38,847 nucleotides of DNA from Blastocatellia bacterium (GTDB taxonomy: Bacteria; Acidobacteriota; Blastocatellia; RBC074): assembly GCA_016789725.1 (NCBI GenBank), contig JAEUQN010000053.1, positions 1 to 38,847 of the forward strand, given 5' to 3'. The notes under the pieces are model-generated. The model made no database searches and was not told where the DNA came from. It saw nothing but the letters and a program-made list of their open reading frames with translations. Positions 24,950-34,367 of this stretch are shown here, piece after piece. A program made the position numbers and the translations under genes. Positions within the stretch are counted from its first letter, which is position 1. Each line of letters opens with the position of its first letter.

Positions 24950-25799
24950 ACTGAATTTGTTTTTGGCTTGCCGCCGTCACTGTTTTAATCAGGTTCGCTT
25001 CGGTGAATAAGGAAGCTGACAGGTTTGTGTCGTATTTAATGCTGCGGGTTTCGAGCTTCAGCGTCTGCTTGTTGCGATGATCTTCGATTTCCATTTTGGT
25101 GATCGCTTGATAATTCTGGTTCGTTTTCAGCTCAGCCGCTTGAATCGTTTTCGCCTTCTCGCCGCGCCCATCATAAAGCTCAAATTTGGAGGGCGTTTTA
25201 TCCTTTTCAGCAAATGTCACGTCAAGGCGCGGAAAGCTTAATTGTGCGCCGTCTTTCTCTTTCAACTCAATAACAATAGCCCCATTCGCGGCGGTGGTAT
25301 TCGCAATTTGATATTGCCCCAGCTCCATGCCCAACATTTCCTGTACCGTGCTTTTCGAGCCACGAAAGTTCAGCGGATTGTCGGATTTCAATTGCGCAAC
25401 TTTTTTCAGCCCCGCGAGATAGGAAATTGCAGTTGTCGGTTTGCCGTCTTCTTCAAAAGCAAGCAACGCTTTTTCGCTTTCCTCCGGTGGTGAAAGCACC
25501 GTCATTAACGTCGAGACCTTGCCGCTTTCATATTTGCGTTGCAGCCGAAAATCCATTTGTTGTGACTTGCCCTCGGCATCAGTGAACGACAAGCGCAGGT
25601 CCGCCGTTGAATCTTTGCAACCATCTTGTGTCGCCAACCGATGGATGAGTTTTTCGGCTTCTTCTTTTGGTAAGGCAGTCGTCGAATTAACGGGCGAAGC
25701 GGTAGTATTGGTGACTGGTGGCGCACTTGAGTTGACGTCACATCCCACAAAACTAGCGAATAATAGGGTGAACGTGCCAAGAGACAATAAGATTTTCAT
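24948..25799 (-). CDS. Lipoprotein of the outer-membrane lipoprotein-sorting type
   Basis: The ATG at 25799 gives 283 residues. The longer frame from 25889 adds a non-signal leader. A lipoprotein signal, MKILLSLGTFTLLFASFVGC, ends at Cys20. A Thr/Ser/Pro linker follows, then a beta-rich domain with DFRLQRKYESGKVSTLMTV, YLAGLKKVAQL and FRGSKSTVQEML, like the LolA-related sorting proteins found beside MMPL transporters. The likely role is as a periplasmic carrier or chaperone for the lipid moved by the downstream transporter. The partner assignment rests on co-directional order and family habit, and the cargo is unknown. Confidence 0.83.
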   Translation of the reverse strand: MKILLSLGTFTLLFASFVGCDVNSSAPPVTNTTASPVNSTTALPKEEAEKLIHRLATQDGCKDSTADLRLSFTDAEGKSQQMDFRLQRKYESGKVSTLMTVLSPPEESEKALLAFEEDGKPTTAISYLAGLKKVAQLKSDNPLNFRGSKSTVQEMLGMELGQYQIANTTAANGAIVIELKEKDGAQLSFPRLDVTFAEKDKTPSKFELYDGRGEKAKTIQAAELKTNQNYQAITKMEIEDHRNKQTLKLETRSIKYDTNLSASLFTEANLIKTVTAASQKQIQ

Positions 25800-25999
25800 T
25801 CTTTTTCTGGATACGATGGTGTTGATGATTTTGATGAAGGAAACAGAATACTCCGACAAACTGCGCGTCAAATCAACCCGCCAAAGCAAATTATCTGACG
25901 AGCAAGCGCGCGACTACCTAGCCAGTCTTCCTGCAACCATGCTAAAAATTGTCGGTGCCAACATTGTTCCGTCATCGATAAATATGCATGGAGAATCGT

Positions 26000-27850
26000 A
26001 TGAGTAATATTGCAGCAGGCCATCCTCCCACGCTGAGCGAAACGCCTGTTTGGAAAGCAGCCGAGCGCATTGACAATCTCAGCGAGGACCACTTACAGGC
26101 CTGTCACCCCAGTCATTTGCAAACGCATAAATTGGGGGAATGGAAAGCTACTGCTATTTGCGGCAATGATATTACCTCAAGTTGTTTGTATGTTTCGGCG
26201 TTGTGCGCGCTTTACGCCGGGCCGTATGCGCCAATTGCGCTGGCGGCAGTAGCAGCCTTGTTGTTCCTCTTTCGCAACATCTATACCGAAGTCGTGACGG
26301 CGTTACCGCTCAATGGTGGCGCGTACAACGTGTTACTCAATACAACGACCAAAGGCAAAGCTTCGATTGCGGCGTGCCTGACCTTGCTGTCGTATTTGGC
26401 GACAGCGGTCATCAGCGCCTACGAAGCGATGCACTACGCTCACAACCTCTGGTCAGGGATGAATGTGTTTGTGGCGACCATAGTCTTATTAGGGTTCTTT
26501 GCGTTCCTCAATTTGATTGGCATTAGCGAGTCGGCGATTGTCGCCGTCCTTTTATTTGCCATTCACATCGTGACGTTGACGATTTTGGTCGGGAGCGCAG
26601 GGCTGATGGTCAGCCAGGATTTCTCAACCATGATTGCAAATTGGCAATCACCGCCACCCGGTGGAATGCTGAAAGCCGTGTTCTTTGGCTTTTCAGCCGC
26701 GATGCTTGGTATTAGTGGATTTGAAAGCTCGGCTAATTTTGTCGAAGAGCAAAAGGCAGGCGTCTTCCCTAAAACGCTGCGCAACATGTGGATTGCCGTG
26801 GCGATTTTTAACCCGCTCATCAGTTTTCTCTCGCTCGGAGTCATGCCGCTCCAGGATATCGCCGCCAACAAGGAAGACCTATTAGCCGATATTGGCTTGC
26901 TGACGGCGGGCAGTTGGTTACAAACGTGGGTCAGTGTAGATGCTACGCTGGTGTTGTCCGGTGCAGTGTTGACCAGTTATGTTGGCGTAACGGGTTTAGT
27001 GCGTCGGATGACAGTGGATCGGTGCCTGCCACAATTTTTGCTGGGTGAAAACAAATGGCGCGCAACCAATCACTGGATCATTTTGCTATTTTTTGTGTTG
27101 TGTTGCTCAGTGCTGATCATTACAAAAGGTAAGATTGAAGCACTCGCGGGCGTGTACACGATATCCTTTCTTGGCGTGATGTCGCTGTTTGCCGCTGGCA
27201 ACATGCTGCTAAAAATCAAGCGCGCGCGCCTCCCCCGTGCGGCGCGCGCCACGTGGCCGGCAGTCGTGATCGCCCTGCTGGCCGTGCTGCTGGGGTTGGC
27301 TGGCAATCTGCAACTGAATCCCGAATATGTGAAGGTCTTTGCGATTTACTTCGCGGTCGCGCTGGCGGTGGTGGGCGTAATGTTTTTGCGCGTCGAAATC
27401 CTCAAAGCGGCGCTGGCAGTAACCCAAACCATCATCGAAGAAATTCGAGCGATCAACCGGCAAATCAGTCACTGGCTTGTCGGGAAAATTGACCAGATCA
27501 ACAGCCAATCAGTCATCTTCTTTTCCAAGGGAGACAACCTGGTCACCTTGAATCGCGCGGCATTGTATGTGCTGGCGAACGAACAAACCAAACGCATGCG
27601 CGTGATTCATTGCTACGACGAAGAACAGAAAATTCCGCCGGAACTGCCACAACAAATCGCCATCATTGATCGCATCTATCCTGAACTAAGGATAGATCTG
27701 ATTTTGGTCAAAGGCCGCTTCTGCCCAGAACTAATTGAGCAATTATCGCAGCGTCTGAATGTGCCGAAAAACTACATGTTCCTCGGCACACCGGGCGATC
27801 ACTTCCCGCACAATATTGCGGAACTGGGTGGTGTGCGGTTGATTATGTAA
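26000..27850 (+). CDS. APC-superfamily permease with cytosolic C-terminal domain
   Basis: The ATG at 26000 gives 616 residues and follows GGAGAATC. The in-frame ATG at 25988 is also possible. The protein has about twelve membrane segments, starting near GNDITSSCLYVSALC, with the APC-type PLNGGAYNVLL and FFGFSAAMLGISGFESSANF motifs. This supports an amino-acid/polyamine/organocation transporter. The last about 140 residues are soluble (NSQSVIFFSKGDNLVTLNRA, RMRVIHCYDEEQ, LILVKGRFCPELIEQL), alpha/beta in appearance and possibly a regulatory domain. The N-terminal about 50 residues are also soluble. The substrate is unknown. The gene is divergent from the lipoprotein gene and probably monocistronic. 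Confidence 0.88.
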   Translation: MSNIAAGHPPTLSETPVWKAAERIDNLSEDHLQACHPSHLQTHKLGEWKATAICGNDITSSCLYVSALCALYAGPYAPIALAAVAALLFLFRNIYTEVVTALPLNGGAYNVLLNTTTKGKASIAACLTLLSYLATAVISAYEAMHYAHNLWSGMNVFVATIVLLGFFAFLNLIGISESAIVAVLLFAIHIVTLTILVGSAGLMVSQDFSTMIANWQSPPPGGMLKAVFFGFSAAMLGISGFESSANFVEEQKAGVFPKTLRNMWIAVAIFNPLISFLSLGVMPLQDIAANKEDLLADIGLLTAGSWLQTWVSVDATLVLSGAVLTSYVGVTGLVRRMTVDRCLPQFLLGENKWRATNHWIILLFFVLCCSVLIITKGKIEALAGVYTISFLGVMSLFAAGNMLLKIKRARLPRAARATWPAVVIALLAVLLGLAGNLQLNPEYVKVFAIYFAVALAVVGVMFLRVEILKAALAVTQTIIEEIRAINRQISHWLVGKIDQINSQSVIFFSKGDNLVTLNRAALYVLANEQTKRMRVIHCYDEEQKIPPELPQQIAIIDRIYPELRIDLILVKGRFCPELIEQLSQRLNVPKNYMFLGTPGDHFPHNIAELGGVRLIM

Positions 27851-27886
27851 GCGTGCATTGGTCTGTCCAATTTTTCCTTAACGCGC

Positions 27887-27915
27887 GTGACAGGCAGCAA
27901 TTGACAAGGTATGAT
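27887..27915 (+). promoter_or_regulatory. Candidate promoter for the sugar cluster
   Basis: GTGACA (27887-27892), a 17-base spacer and TATGAT (27910-27915) each match the sigma-70 consensus at five of six positions. They lie 41 bases before the epimerase ATG. Confidence 0.55.
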
Positions 27916-27956
27916 GCGCGCTCATCTGGAAATCACAAACACGCAAAACACTCAAC

Positions 27957-28937
27957 ATGGACACGAAAACCTATTTGATTACCGGAGCGCATGGCTTCAT
28001 CGGCGCTTGGACTGTGAAACGATTGCTGGCCGCCGACGCGGGCAAGGTGGTGATGTTTGATCGTAGCAGCGATCCACGCCGCCTGCGCCTGATTATGGAC
28101 GAAGACGAAATCGAACAGACTTCGTTTGTCGCGGGCGACATCACCGACGCCAAAACATTACCGCCCATCATCGAACAGCACGCCGTCACGCACATCATTC
28201 ACCTCGCCGGATTGCAGGTTCCGTCGTGCAAAGCCGATCCGCGCATGGGCGCGATGGTCAACGTCATCGGCACGATTAACGTCTTCGAGGCCGCATTGCA
28301 TTCGGGCGGACAAGTGCAACATATTGCCTACGCCAGCTCTGCCGCAGTGTTCGGCGCTTCTGACGATACGCCACAAACCGAAGACAAAGCGGGCAACACG
28401 GGATCGCATTACGGCGCATTCAAACGCTGCAACGAGGACAACGCGCGCATTTATTTTCAGGATAACAATATCAGCAGTATCGGACTGCGCCCGCTGACGG
28501 TGTACGGAACTGGTCGTGATTTTGGTGTCACGTCTGACCCCACCAAAGCGATGAAAGCCGCTGTCGTTGGGCGTCCGTTCCACATTCGTTTCGGTGGACG
28601 CACGGATTTTCTCTATGCTGCCGATTGCGCGGATGCGTTTATTCGCTCGGCGGATTCCAACCAGCCGGGCGCATTCGTCTTCAATTTGCACGGCGAGACA
28701 GCAGCGATTGCCGACATCATTGCCGAGATTGAAAAAGAAGCGCCGGAAGCCAAAGGCACGATCACGCACGCCGAAAACATCATGCCGATTCCGGCGGAAT
28801 TGGACGATTCGGCGATTGTGGCGACGCTCGGTAACATTCCGCATACTTCGCTCGCACAAGGCGTTCAGGAAACGATGGCGCGGTTTCGCCTGTTGCATTC
28901 CGAAGGACGTTTGGACACAGCAGATTTGGACGTATAA
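27957..28937 (+). CDS. NAD-dependent epimerase/dehydratase (extended SDR)
   Basis: This 326-residue cytoplasmic enzyme has the extended-SDR NAD site [10 protein letters not shown], the active-site Ser/Tyr/Lys set (ASSAAVFG, then HYGAFK) and later the [10 protein letters not shown] motif. Members oxidise, epimerise or dehydrate nucleotide sugars, free sugars or sugar acids. The setting, first gene of a sugar-uptake and oxidation cluster, suggests action on a free sugar or sugar acid (for example a uronate- or erythronate-dehydrogenase-like role) instead of a nucleotide sugar. The exact substrate cannot be read from the sequence. Confidence 0.9.
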   Translation: MDTKTYLITGAHGFIGAWTVKRLLAADAGKVVMFDRSSDPRRLRLIMDEDEIEQTSFVAGDITDAKTLPPIIEQHAVTHIIHLAGLQVPSCKADPRMGAMVNVIGTINVFEAALHSGGQVQHIAYASSAAVFGASDDTPQTEDKAGNTGSHYGAFKRCNEDNARIYFQDNNISSIGLRPLTVYGTGRDFGVTSDPTKAMKAAVVGRPFHIRFGGRTDFLYAADCADAFIRSADSNQPGAFVFNLHGETAAIADIIAEIEKEAPEAKGTITHAENIMPIPAELDDSAIVATLGNIPHTSLAQGVQETMARFRLLHSEGRLDTADLDV

Positions 28938-28948
28938 AACATTTTATG

Positions 28949-29084
28949 AACCACAGAGCGCACGGAGAACACTGAGATTTTTAGGCGGGACTACTAAGAT
29001 TGACAGGATTATTTTTGTCAGTCTTGTGAAAAACTCGTTCATCTTGTCTTGCTTTTCCCCGTGTCCTCCGTGCCCTCCGTGGTT
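28949..29084. repeat. CCACGGAG-class inverted repeat before the dehydrogenase gene
   Basis: The outer arms AACCACAGAGCGCACGGAG (from 28949) and the complement of the sequence ending at 29084 (AACCACGGAGGGCACGGAG) match at most positions. An inner pair uses AAGATTGACAGG (28996 on) and TTGTCAGTCTT. The element ends ten bases before the next start codon. Confidence 0.8.
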
Positions 29085-29094
29085 TCCCTTGTTG

Positions 29095-30240
29095 ATGAAA
29101 GCATTAGCTGTTTACGAATCCGAAAAGATGGAGTTGCGCGACATCTCGCAATCCGCGATTCAATCGCACGAAATCGCGTTGCAGGTCGGGGCGGTCGGTT
29201 TGTGCGGCACTGACTTTCACATCTACGAGGGCAAAGCGAATTATAACTTCGATACCAGCGGGCGGCGTGTTCCATTAAGCGAGCAAGCACAGATCCTCGG
29301 TCACGAATTTTGTGGCACGGTCGTTGAAATTGGCGCAGACGTACAGGACTTGCAGATTGGCGACCGCGTCATTGTGGATCAAGGCCTCAATTGCAGCAGT
29401 CGCCATTTACCGCGCCATCAGTGGTGCGAATATTGTCGGAGCGGCGACAGTCATCAATGCTTGCAGTACAAAGAACACGGCATCACTGGACAGCAAGGAG
29501 CGCTCGCAGAATTCATCGTGGTCCCGGCGGTGAACGCGATTCGTATTGAAAGTGATTTGCCGATGAGTCAGGCGGCCTTGTGCGAACCGCTCGGTTGTAT
29601 TCTTCACGCGTCTGAATTGCAAATGAAAACTTCGGCCCGCTTCACGTTCGGCGGCGAACATCCGATCAACTCGGTGCTGATTTGCGGGGCTGGCCCTGCC
29701 GGACTCTTGTTCACGCAATATCTGCGCAACGTTGTGGGCTATACGAAACAATTGATTGTGAGTGAACCAAGCGAGCAGCGCCGCCATCTGGCCGAAAGTT
29801 ACGGTGCGATAACGATTGATCCGACGACAACAGATTTAGTGGAGGCGGTGCAAGACTTGACGCACGGCGAGCGGGTCCAGTATTTAATCGAATCGGCGGG
29901 CGTCGCCCAAATCTTTCCACAAATTCCGGGCGTTTTACGAAAACAAGGGACGTTGATGATGTACGGACACGGGCATTTCGGCGTGGATTTAGGTGTGATG
30001 AACAGTGTGCAGTTTTTAGAACCAACGATTCTTTGCCCCGGCGGCGCGTCGGGCGCGTTGGATCAGCACGGCAAACCCGTCACGCCCGCGAAAGCGTTGG
30101 ATTTGCTGAGTGGTGGGTTGATTGACGTTTCGCGTTTCATCACACATCAATACACCTCGCTCGAAATGGTGCCGCAGGCATTTACGCAAGACCGTTTTGA
30201 TAAAGTCTACATCAAAGGCGTAGCTGTTTTTGACAACTAA
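29095..30240 (+). CDS. Zinc-dependent alcohol/sugar dehydrogenase (MDR family)
   Basis: The start chosen is ATG at 29095, giving 381 residues and the normal opening [17 protein letters not shown]. The much longer frame from 28567 is out-of-frame read-through of the preceding gene. Catalytic zinc ligands are Cys37 (GLCGTDFH) and His70-Glu71 (GHEFCG). Structural-zinc cysteines are visible at 100, 111, 114 and 122 ([13 protein letters not shown]). The Rossmann motif is CGAGPAGLL. It oxidises a secondary alcohol or sugar with NAD(P). With the neighbouring FAH hydrolase it would fit a sugar-acid oxidation route. A ribosome site is not obvious because the inverted repeat lies just upstream. Confidence 0.92.
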   Translation: MKALAVYESEKMELRDISQSAIQSHEIALQVGAVGLCGTDFHIYEGKANYNFDTSGRRVPLSEQAQILGHEFCGTVVEIGADVQDLQIGDRVIVDQGLNCSSRHLPRHQWCEYCRSGDSHQCLQYKEHGITGQQGALAEFIVVPAVNAIRIESDLPMSQAALCEPLGCILHASELQMKTSARFTFGGEHPINSVLICGAGPAGLLFTQYLRNVVGYTKQLIVSEPSEQRRHLAESYGAITIDPTTTDLVEAVQDLTHGERVQYLIESAGVAQIFPQIPGVLRKQGTLMMYGHGHFGVDLGVMNSVQFLEPTILCPGGASGALDQHGKPVTPAKALDLLSGGLIDVSRFITHQYTSLEMVPQAFTQDRFDKVYIKGVAVFDN

Positions 30241-30299
30241 AATTTTTTTCACCACCGGGACGCAGCGATTCCTCAGTGGTCAAATTCCATCTCAAAACT

Positions 30300-31271
30300 A
30301 TGAAATTAACTAAGCACCTTCTCCTTCTCTCCCTCGCCTTGTCCATCTGTCTCGCCGCGCTTTCCTGCAACAAAGGCGGCTCTGGCGGCGGCAGCGGCAA
30401 ACCTAAAATCGCAGTGATTCCGAAAGGCGTTTCGCATAATTTCTGGCTTTCAATCAAAGCGGGCGCGGATGCTGCCGGACAGGAACTCGGCGCAGAAATT
30501 TTGTGGAAAGGTCCGGCGGTCGAAACCGATTACACCGGCCAAATCAATATTGTCGAAGACTTCGTGAATAAACAGGTAGACGGCATCGTGCTGGCACCGT
30601 CCAGCGGCGACGCGTTGGTCACACCGGCCAAAAAGGCCAAAGCCGCGAATATTCCCGTGGTGATTATTGATTCCGGCATTAACTGGGAAGATTACGCCGC
30701 CTATATTTCCACCGACAATCGCAAAGGTGGCGCAATGGCGGCGGAGCGAATGGCAGAAATCCTGGGAGGCAAAGGTAAAATCGCCATTTTGGGTGTCAAA
30801 AAAGGCTCGGTTTCGACCGACGAGCGTGAGGATGGTTTTCAGGAAGCCATCAAAAAATATCCCAACATCAAAGTCGTAGATTTTCAGTATGGCGACGCTG
30901 ACCGCGCCAAATCGCTTAACACGGCGATGGATATTTTGACCAAAAATCCTGACCTTAACGGATTTTTTGCCTCGAATGAATCTTCCGCTGTGGGCGTTTT
31001 CAATGCCGCCAAAGCGAAAGGCGTGGCAGGCTATATCAAGGTCATCGGCTTTGATTCCAGCCCCGATTTGGTGGCCGCTGTCAAAGCTGGCATCATTGAT
31101 TCGCTGGTCGTCCAAGACCCCTACAAAATGGGATATGAGGGCGTCAAGGCAGCACTGAATCAGAAGGCGGGCAAACCTGTCGAGCGCCGCCTGGATACGG
31201 GGGTGGAGTTGGTTAAGCGAGACAATATTGACACCCCAAAGATTCAAAATTTACTCAAAGAGCGGAAGTAG
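30300..31271 (+). CDS. Sugar ABC transporter substrate-binding lipoprotein
   Basis: The ATG at 30300 gives 323 residues with signal peptide MKLTKHLLLLSLALSICLAA and probable lipidated Cys23. The body is a ribose/xylose-type periplasmic-binding fold: IAVIPKGVSHNFW, VDGIVLAPSSGDAL, IPVVIIDSGI, STDNRKGGAMAAERM and VIGFDSSPDLVAAV. It captures a sugar outside the inner membrane and delivers it to the permease at 33411-34361. The ATPase follows after a small membrane-protein gene. The ligand is unknown, and pentose or deoxyhexose is plausible from the kinase and FAH neighbours. Confidence 0.92.
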   Translation: MKLTKHLLLLSLALSICLAALSCNKGGSGGGSGKPKIAVIPKGVSHNFWLSIKAGADAAGQELGAEILWKGPAVETDYTGQINIVEDFVNKQVDGIVLAPSSGDALVTPAKKAKAANIPVVIIDSGINWEDYAAYISTDNRKGGAMAAERMAEILGGKGKIAILGVKKGSVSTDEREDGFQEAIKKYPNIKVVDFQYGDADRAKSLNTAMDILTKNPDLNGFFASNESSAVGVFNAAKAKGVAGYIKVIGFDSSPDLVAAVKAGIIDSLVVQDPYKMGYEGVKAALNQKAGKPVERRLDTGVELVKRDNIDTPKIQNLLKERK

Positions 31272-31293
31272 CGGCAAAGGTTTCGCTTGGGGG

Positions 31294-31323
31294 TTCAAAG
31301 AAATCGTTACTTGCTGTTATAAT
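31294..31323 (+). promoter_or_regulatory. Strong extended -10 promoter inside the sugar cluster
   Basis: A perfect TATAAT (31318-31323) is preceded by TG in the extended -10 position. TTCAAA (31294-31299) lies 18 bases upstream. It would start a transcript at about 31330, just before the small membrane-protein gene at 31384, and would give the transporter genes a second start. Confidence 0.65.
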
Positions 31324-31383
31324 CCGCGCGCCGAATTCAACCCTACGAATTTGGCCTGACTAATTTAGAAAGGGATTCATTTC

Positions 31384-31533
31384 ATGTTTGCAGGTGATTT
31401 AGACGCAGTTCTTCAACCGATTGTGACCTTAGGGATTGGCGGCTTAATTGGCGGCCTCTTCGTATTGGCCGTCGCCGTTTCGATTTATTACATGGTGTAT
31501 TTACAATCCAAAAAAGATCGCAGCGAACACTAA
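31384..31533 (+). CDS. 49-residue single-TM protein in the sugar ABC cluster
   Basis: The frame runs ATG at 31384 to TAA at 31533, with AAAGGG upstream at a suitable distance and a strong promoter 60 bases before it. The product begins MFAGDLDAVLQPIVTLGIGG. It has one clear hydrophobic helix (GGLIGGLFVLAVAVSIYYMV) and a charged tail QSKKDRSEH. I do not recognise the family. It lies between the sugar-binding lipoprotein and the ATPase genes, so a small accessory subunit of the importer is possible. Coding use looks like that of its neighbours. Confidence 0.7.
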   Translation: MFAGDLDAVLQPIVTLGIGGLIGGLFVLAVAVSIYYMVYLQSKKDRSEH

Positions 31534-31542
31534 AAACTGGCA

Positions 31543-31620
31543 GCCACGAATTTCACGAGTTGGCACAAATTCGGTGTACTCTTCCTAAATAATTCGTGAG
31601 AATTTGTGAAATCCGTGGCC
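31543..31620. repeat. GCCACGAATTTCACGA-class inverted repeat before the sugar ATPase
   Basis: GCCACGAATTTCACGA (31543-31558) pairs with the sequence ending at 31620 at 14 of 16 positions. Looser pairing of CACAAATTCG and CGTGAGAATT continues inside. It uses the same word as 16511-16612. It lies just after the small-gene stop and 44 bases before the ATPase start. Confidence 0.78.
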
Positions 31621-31664
31621 CCTTAGATTCCGCATTCCGCACTCATCATTCCGCAATCAAGTTT

Positions 31665-33161
31665 ATGTCAACGCCCCATACTGCGCTTGCAATGCGCGGG
31701 ATCATCAAGTCGTTTGCTGGCAACACGGTCTTAGCCGACGTAAACCTGTCCGCGAATTCGGGCGAAGTGTTGGCGCTGCTTGGTGAAAATGGTGCCGGCA
31801 AATCCACGTTAATGAAAATTCTGGCGGGTGTGCATCAACCAGATGCCGGAGAGATTTTCATTGATGGAAAGCCCGTCAAAATTGCCAATCCGGTTGATTC
31901 ACTGCACCACGGCGTAGCGATGATTTATCAGGAGCTTTCGCTTGCGCCACATTTGACCGTCGCCGAAAATATTTTCCTGGGACGCGAACCTGCCTCCAGC
32001 CTTGGCATCATCAATCAAAAAGCGATGAACGAAAAGGCGGCGGCGCTTTTGCAGGAGTATGGCTTCAAGCTTGCCCCGAAAGCCAAAGTCGGTCAGCTCA
32101 GCACTGCCAAACGCCAACTCGTCGAAATCACCCGTGCCATCGTTGAAGCCAAGCGCGTGATCGTGATGGACGAGCCAACCTCATCGCTCACATCACACGA
32201 AGTCGAAGATTTATTTCGCCTGATTCGAGATCTAAAAGCGCGCGGGTTGGCGGTAATCTACATTTCACATCGCCTTGAGGAACTGGATGAGATCGCCGAT
32301 CAGGTCACGATCCTGCGCGATGGGCGTGCGGTCTATTCCGGCAAGTGGGGAGCAATTTCAACGGACGAAGTGATTCAGCACATGGCCGGGCGCGAATTGA
32401 AAGAAATCTTTCCGCCGCGCCACGCAAAAATCGGCGAAGTGAAACTGCGCGTCAGCAACCTGAATCGTCCGCCCAAGTTTACCGACATCAACTTTGAGGC
32501 GCGCGCGGGCGAAGTGGTCGGCATCGCAGGACTCGCAGGCGCGGGCCGCACCGAATTGGTCGAAGCCATTTACGGCACGCAACCTGCCACCAGCGGCGAA
32601 ATCAATTTGCGCGGCAACACGATTCAGCATTCGACGCCGCATCAATCGGTCGTCAATGGCTTGAGCCTGCTGACCGAAGATCGCAAACGGACGGGCTTGT
32701 GTTTGAATTTATCGCTGGCCACGAACCTGACGCTGGCGAATGTCAAAGCTTTGCTGACAAGCGGTATGCTGCAAACCAAAGCGGAAACGGTGGCGGCAAC
32801 CAATTACATAGACAAGCTACATATCCGCCCGCCGTCGCCGACCAAAACTGTCGGACGAATGAGTGGCGGCAATCAGCAAAAAGTCTTACTCGGTCGCTGG
32901 CTCTTTGCCAAAACCCAGGTATTTTTGTTGGACGAACCCACGCGCGGAGTAGATGTCGCCGCCCGCTCAGAAATTTACCGTGAGGTCAACGAATTGGCAG
33001 AAGCAGGCGCGGCCATTGTGATGGTGTCATCGGACTTGCCCGAACTGCTCGGCATGGCGGATCGCATTTTAGTGATGCGGCGCGGTCGAATGGTCGCCGA
33101 GTTGAAGGCCAAAGAAACGACGCAGGAAGAAATTCTGAAATACGCTGCGGTTGAAGAATAA
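31665..33161 (+). CDS. Sugar ABC transporter ATPase, two nucleotide-binding domains
   Basis: The ATG at 31665 gives 498 residues. The in-frame GTG at 31596 lies inside an inverted repeat and adds a meaningless leader. The first domain has Walker [10 protein letters not shown] at about 40-48, a degenerate signature (LSTAKRQ) and Walker [13 protein letters not shown]. The second has a degenerate Walker A ([10 protein letters not shown]), full signature [14 protein letters not shown] and Walker [13 protein letters not shown]. This asymmetric pattern is normal for RbsA/XylG/MglA proteins. It drives sugar uptake with the binding lipoprotein and permease of the same cluster. Confidence 0.95.
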   Translation: MSTPHTALAMRGIIKSFAGNTVLADVNLSANSGEVLALLGENGAGKSTLMKILAGVHQPDAGEIFIDGKPVKIANPVDSLHHGVAMIYQELSLAPHLTVAENIFLGREPASSLGIINQKAMNEKAAALLQEYGFKLAPKAKVGQLSTAKRQLVEITRAIVEAKRVIVMDEPTSSLTSHEVEDLFRLIRDLKARGLAVIYISHRLEELDEIADQVTILRDGRAVYSGKWGAISTDEVIQHMAGRELKEIFPPRHAKIGEVKLRVSNLNRPPKFTDINFEARAGEVVGIAGLAGAGRTELVEAIYGTQPATSGEINLRGNTIQHSTPHQSVVNGLSLLTEDRKRTGLCLNLSLATNLTLANVKALLTSGMLQTKAETVAATNYIDKLHIRPPSPTKTVGRMSGGNQQKVLLGRWLFAKTQVFLLDEPTRGVDVAARSEIYREVNELAEAGAAIVMVSSDLPELLGMADRILVMRRGRMVAELKAKETTQEEILKYAAVEE

Positions 33162-33166
33162 CCCAT

Positions 33167-33215
33167 TCAGAGTTCAGGCTTCAGCGTGACAAACACACTG
33201 AAGCCTGAACTCTGA
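33167..33215. repeat. TCAGAGTTCAGGCTTCAG inverted repeat after the ATPase gene
   Basis: The arms 33167-33188 and 33194-33215 are complementary at 21 of 22 positions around a 5-base loop. The stem starts five bases after the ATPase stop, and no T-run follows. It may stabilise or process the mRNA between the ATPase and the downstream genes. Confidence 0.85.
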
Positions 33216-33237
33216 GCAAACAACCGAAGGAGCTATT

Positions 33238-33408
33238 ATGTCCCCCAAAATCATCCGCATTCTTGGCCTGATTTGTTGTGTGGCGGCTGCTGTGATTTTT
33301 GTCCTGAACTACACAAACACGTATTACGTCGGCTCAACCTTTACCCCATATTTATTGCTGGGCGTTGGCATCTTGTTGTTGGTGCGCGCTCGCTTAACCC
33401 GCTCATAA
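33238..33408 (+). CDS. 56-residue two-TM protein in the sugar ABC cluster
   Basis: The frame runs ATG at 33238 to TAA at 33408, with GAAGGAGC just upstream. The product has two hydrophobic helices, ILGLICCVAAAVIFVL and FTPYLLLGVGILLLV, joined by a Tyr/Thr-rich loop (NYTNTYYVGST), and a basic end RARLTRS. The permease ATG follows two bases after its stop, so the two are almost surely co-translated. I do not recognise the family. An accessory or assembly subunit of the importer is a reasonable guess. Confidence 0.78.
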   Translation: MSPKIIRILGLICCVAAAVIFVLNYTNTYYVGSTFTPYLLLGVGILLLVRARLTRS

Positions 33409-33410
33409 CT

Positions 33411-34361
33411 ATGCCTGATCTCATCAAACGATTTTTGCCCTTCATTAGCCTGATCGTGTTGTGCCTGATTGTGGCGATAGTGGAACCGCGCTTTTTGTCA
33501 CCCGGCAACTTAGCCAGCGTGGCACGTCAAACCGCCGTCATCACCGTGATGGCAATGGGGATGACGATGGTGATGGTCTCCGGCGGCATTGACTTGTCCG
33601 TGGGGTCGCTGCTGGCGTTAGCGGGATGCTGCGGCTCACTGGCGATGACCACCAAAGGCGATTCGCTCGGCATCATTTTCTTAGGCATTGCGGTGTGCAT
33701 TGCGGTCGGATTATTGGGCGGATTTTTGAACGGGCTGGCAGTCACGACGCTGAAAATCCCGCCGTTCATTGTGACACTGGGCGCGCTCGGCATTTATCGC
33801 GGCATCGCACTGCTGATTACGGACGGCAACGGCGTGGTCAACCTGCCGGAAGGTTTTGGCAAACTGGCGGAAGGCACAGTCGTCGGAATTCCGGTGCCAT
33901 TGCTGATCGTCGTCGCCATTGCCTTGATCGTCCACTTCCTGCTGACCAGCACTCAGCCCGGACGCTACTGCTACGCGATTGGCAGCAACGTCGAAGCGGC
34001 TCGGTATGCAGGCATTCGCGTGACGCGCTATCAGATTTTGTTTTATTGCATTCTCGGCGCATTAACCGGCCTGGCAGGCGCGATTGAAACCGCGCGCCTG
34101 GTCACGGGCGTACCGACCTCAGGCGAAGGATACGAATTGAATGTCATCGCAGCAGTCGTCATCGGTGGTGGCAGTTTGAGCGGCGGACAAGGCACGGTGG
34201 TGGGAACGATTATCGGTTCGTTAATTATGGGAGTGCTGTCGAACGGCGCGAATTTATTGGGTATTTCGCCCTTCATCCAAAAAATCGTCATCGGCTCGGT
34301 GATTGTTTTGGCAGTCACGTTCGATGAATTCCAAAGACGGAAATTTGAAATCGCAGAATAA
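33411..34361 (+). CDS. Sugar ABC transporter permease
   Basis: The ATG at 33411, two bases after the previous stop, gives 316 residues. A longer frame from 33273 overlaps the small gene and is rejected. Eight to ten membrane segments are visible. The RbsC/XylH-type signature is present: VMVSGGIDLSVGSLLALAGC, FNG-like FLNGLAVTTLKIPPFIVTLG, and GEGYELNVIAAVVIGGGSL with GGQGTVVGT. It forms the channel for the sugar delivered by the lipoprotein and is powered by the two-domain ATPase. Confidence 0.94.
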   Translation: MPDLIKRFLPFISLIVLCLIVAIVEPRFLSPGNLASVARQTAVITVMAMGMTMVMVSGGIDLSVGSLLALAGCCGSLAMTTKGDSLGIIFLGIAVCIAVGLLGGFLNGLAVTTLKIPPFIVTLGALGIYRGIALLITDGNGVVNLPEGFGKLAEGTVVGIPVPLLIVVAIALIVHFLLTSTQPGRYCYAIGSNVEAARYAGIRVTRYQILFYCILGALTGLAGAIETARLVTGVPTSGEGYELNVIAAVVIGGGSLSGGQGTVVGTIIGSLIMGVLSNGANLLGISPFIQKIVIGSVIVLAVTFDEFQRRKFEIAE

Positions 34362-34367
34362 ATCTTT

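Noticed and set aside
25441..26007. 188-residue plus-strand frame opposite the lipoprotein gene
   Set aside because: It is antisense to the lipoprotein gene and runs into the APC permease start region. The composition is unlike that of a real protein.
28567..29094. N-terminal extension of the zinc dehydrogenase frame
   Set aside because: It overlaps the epimerase gene in another frame and has a low-complexity basic composition. The family start is clear at 29095.
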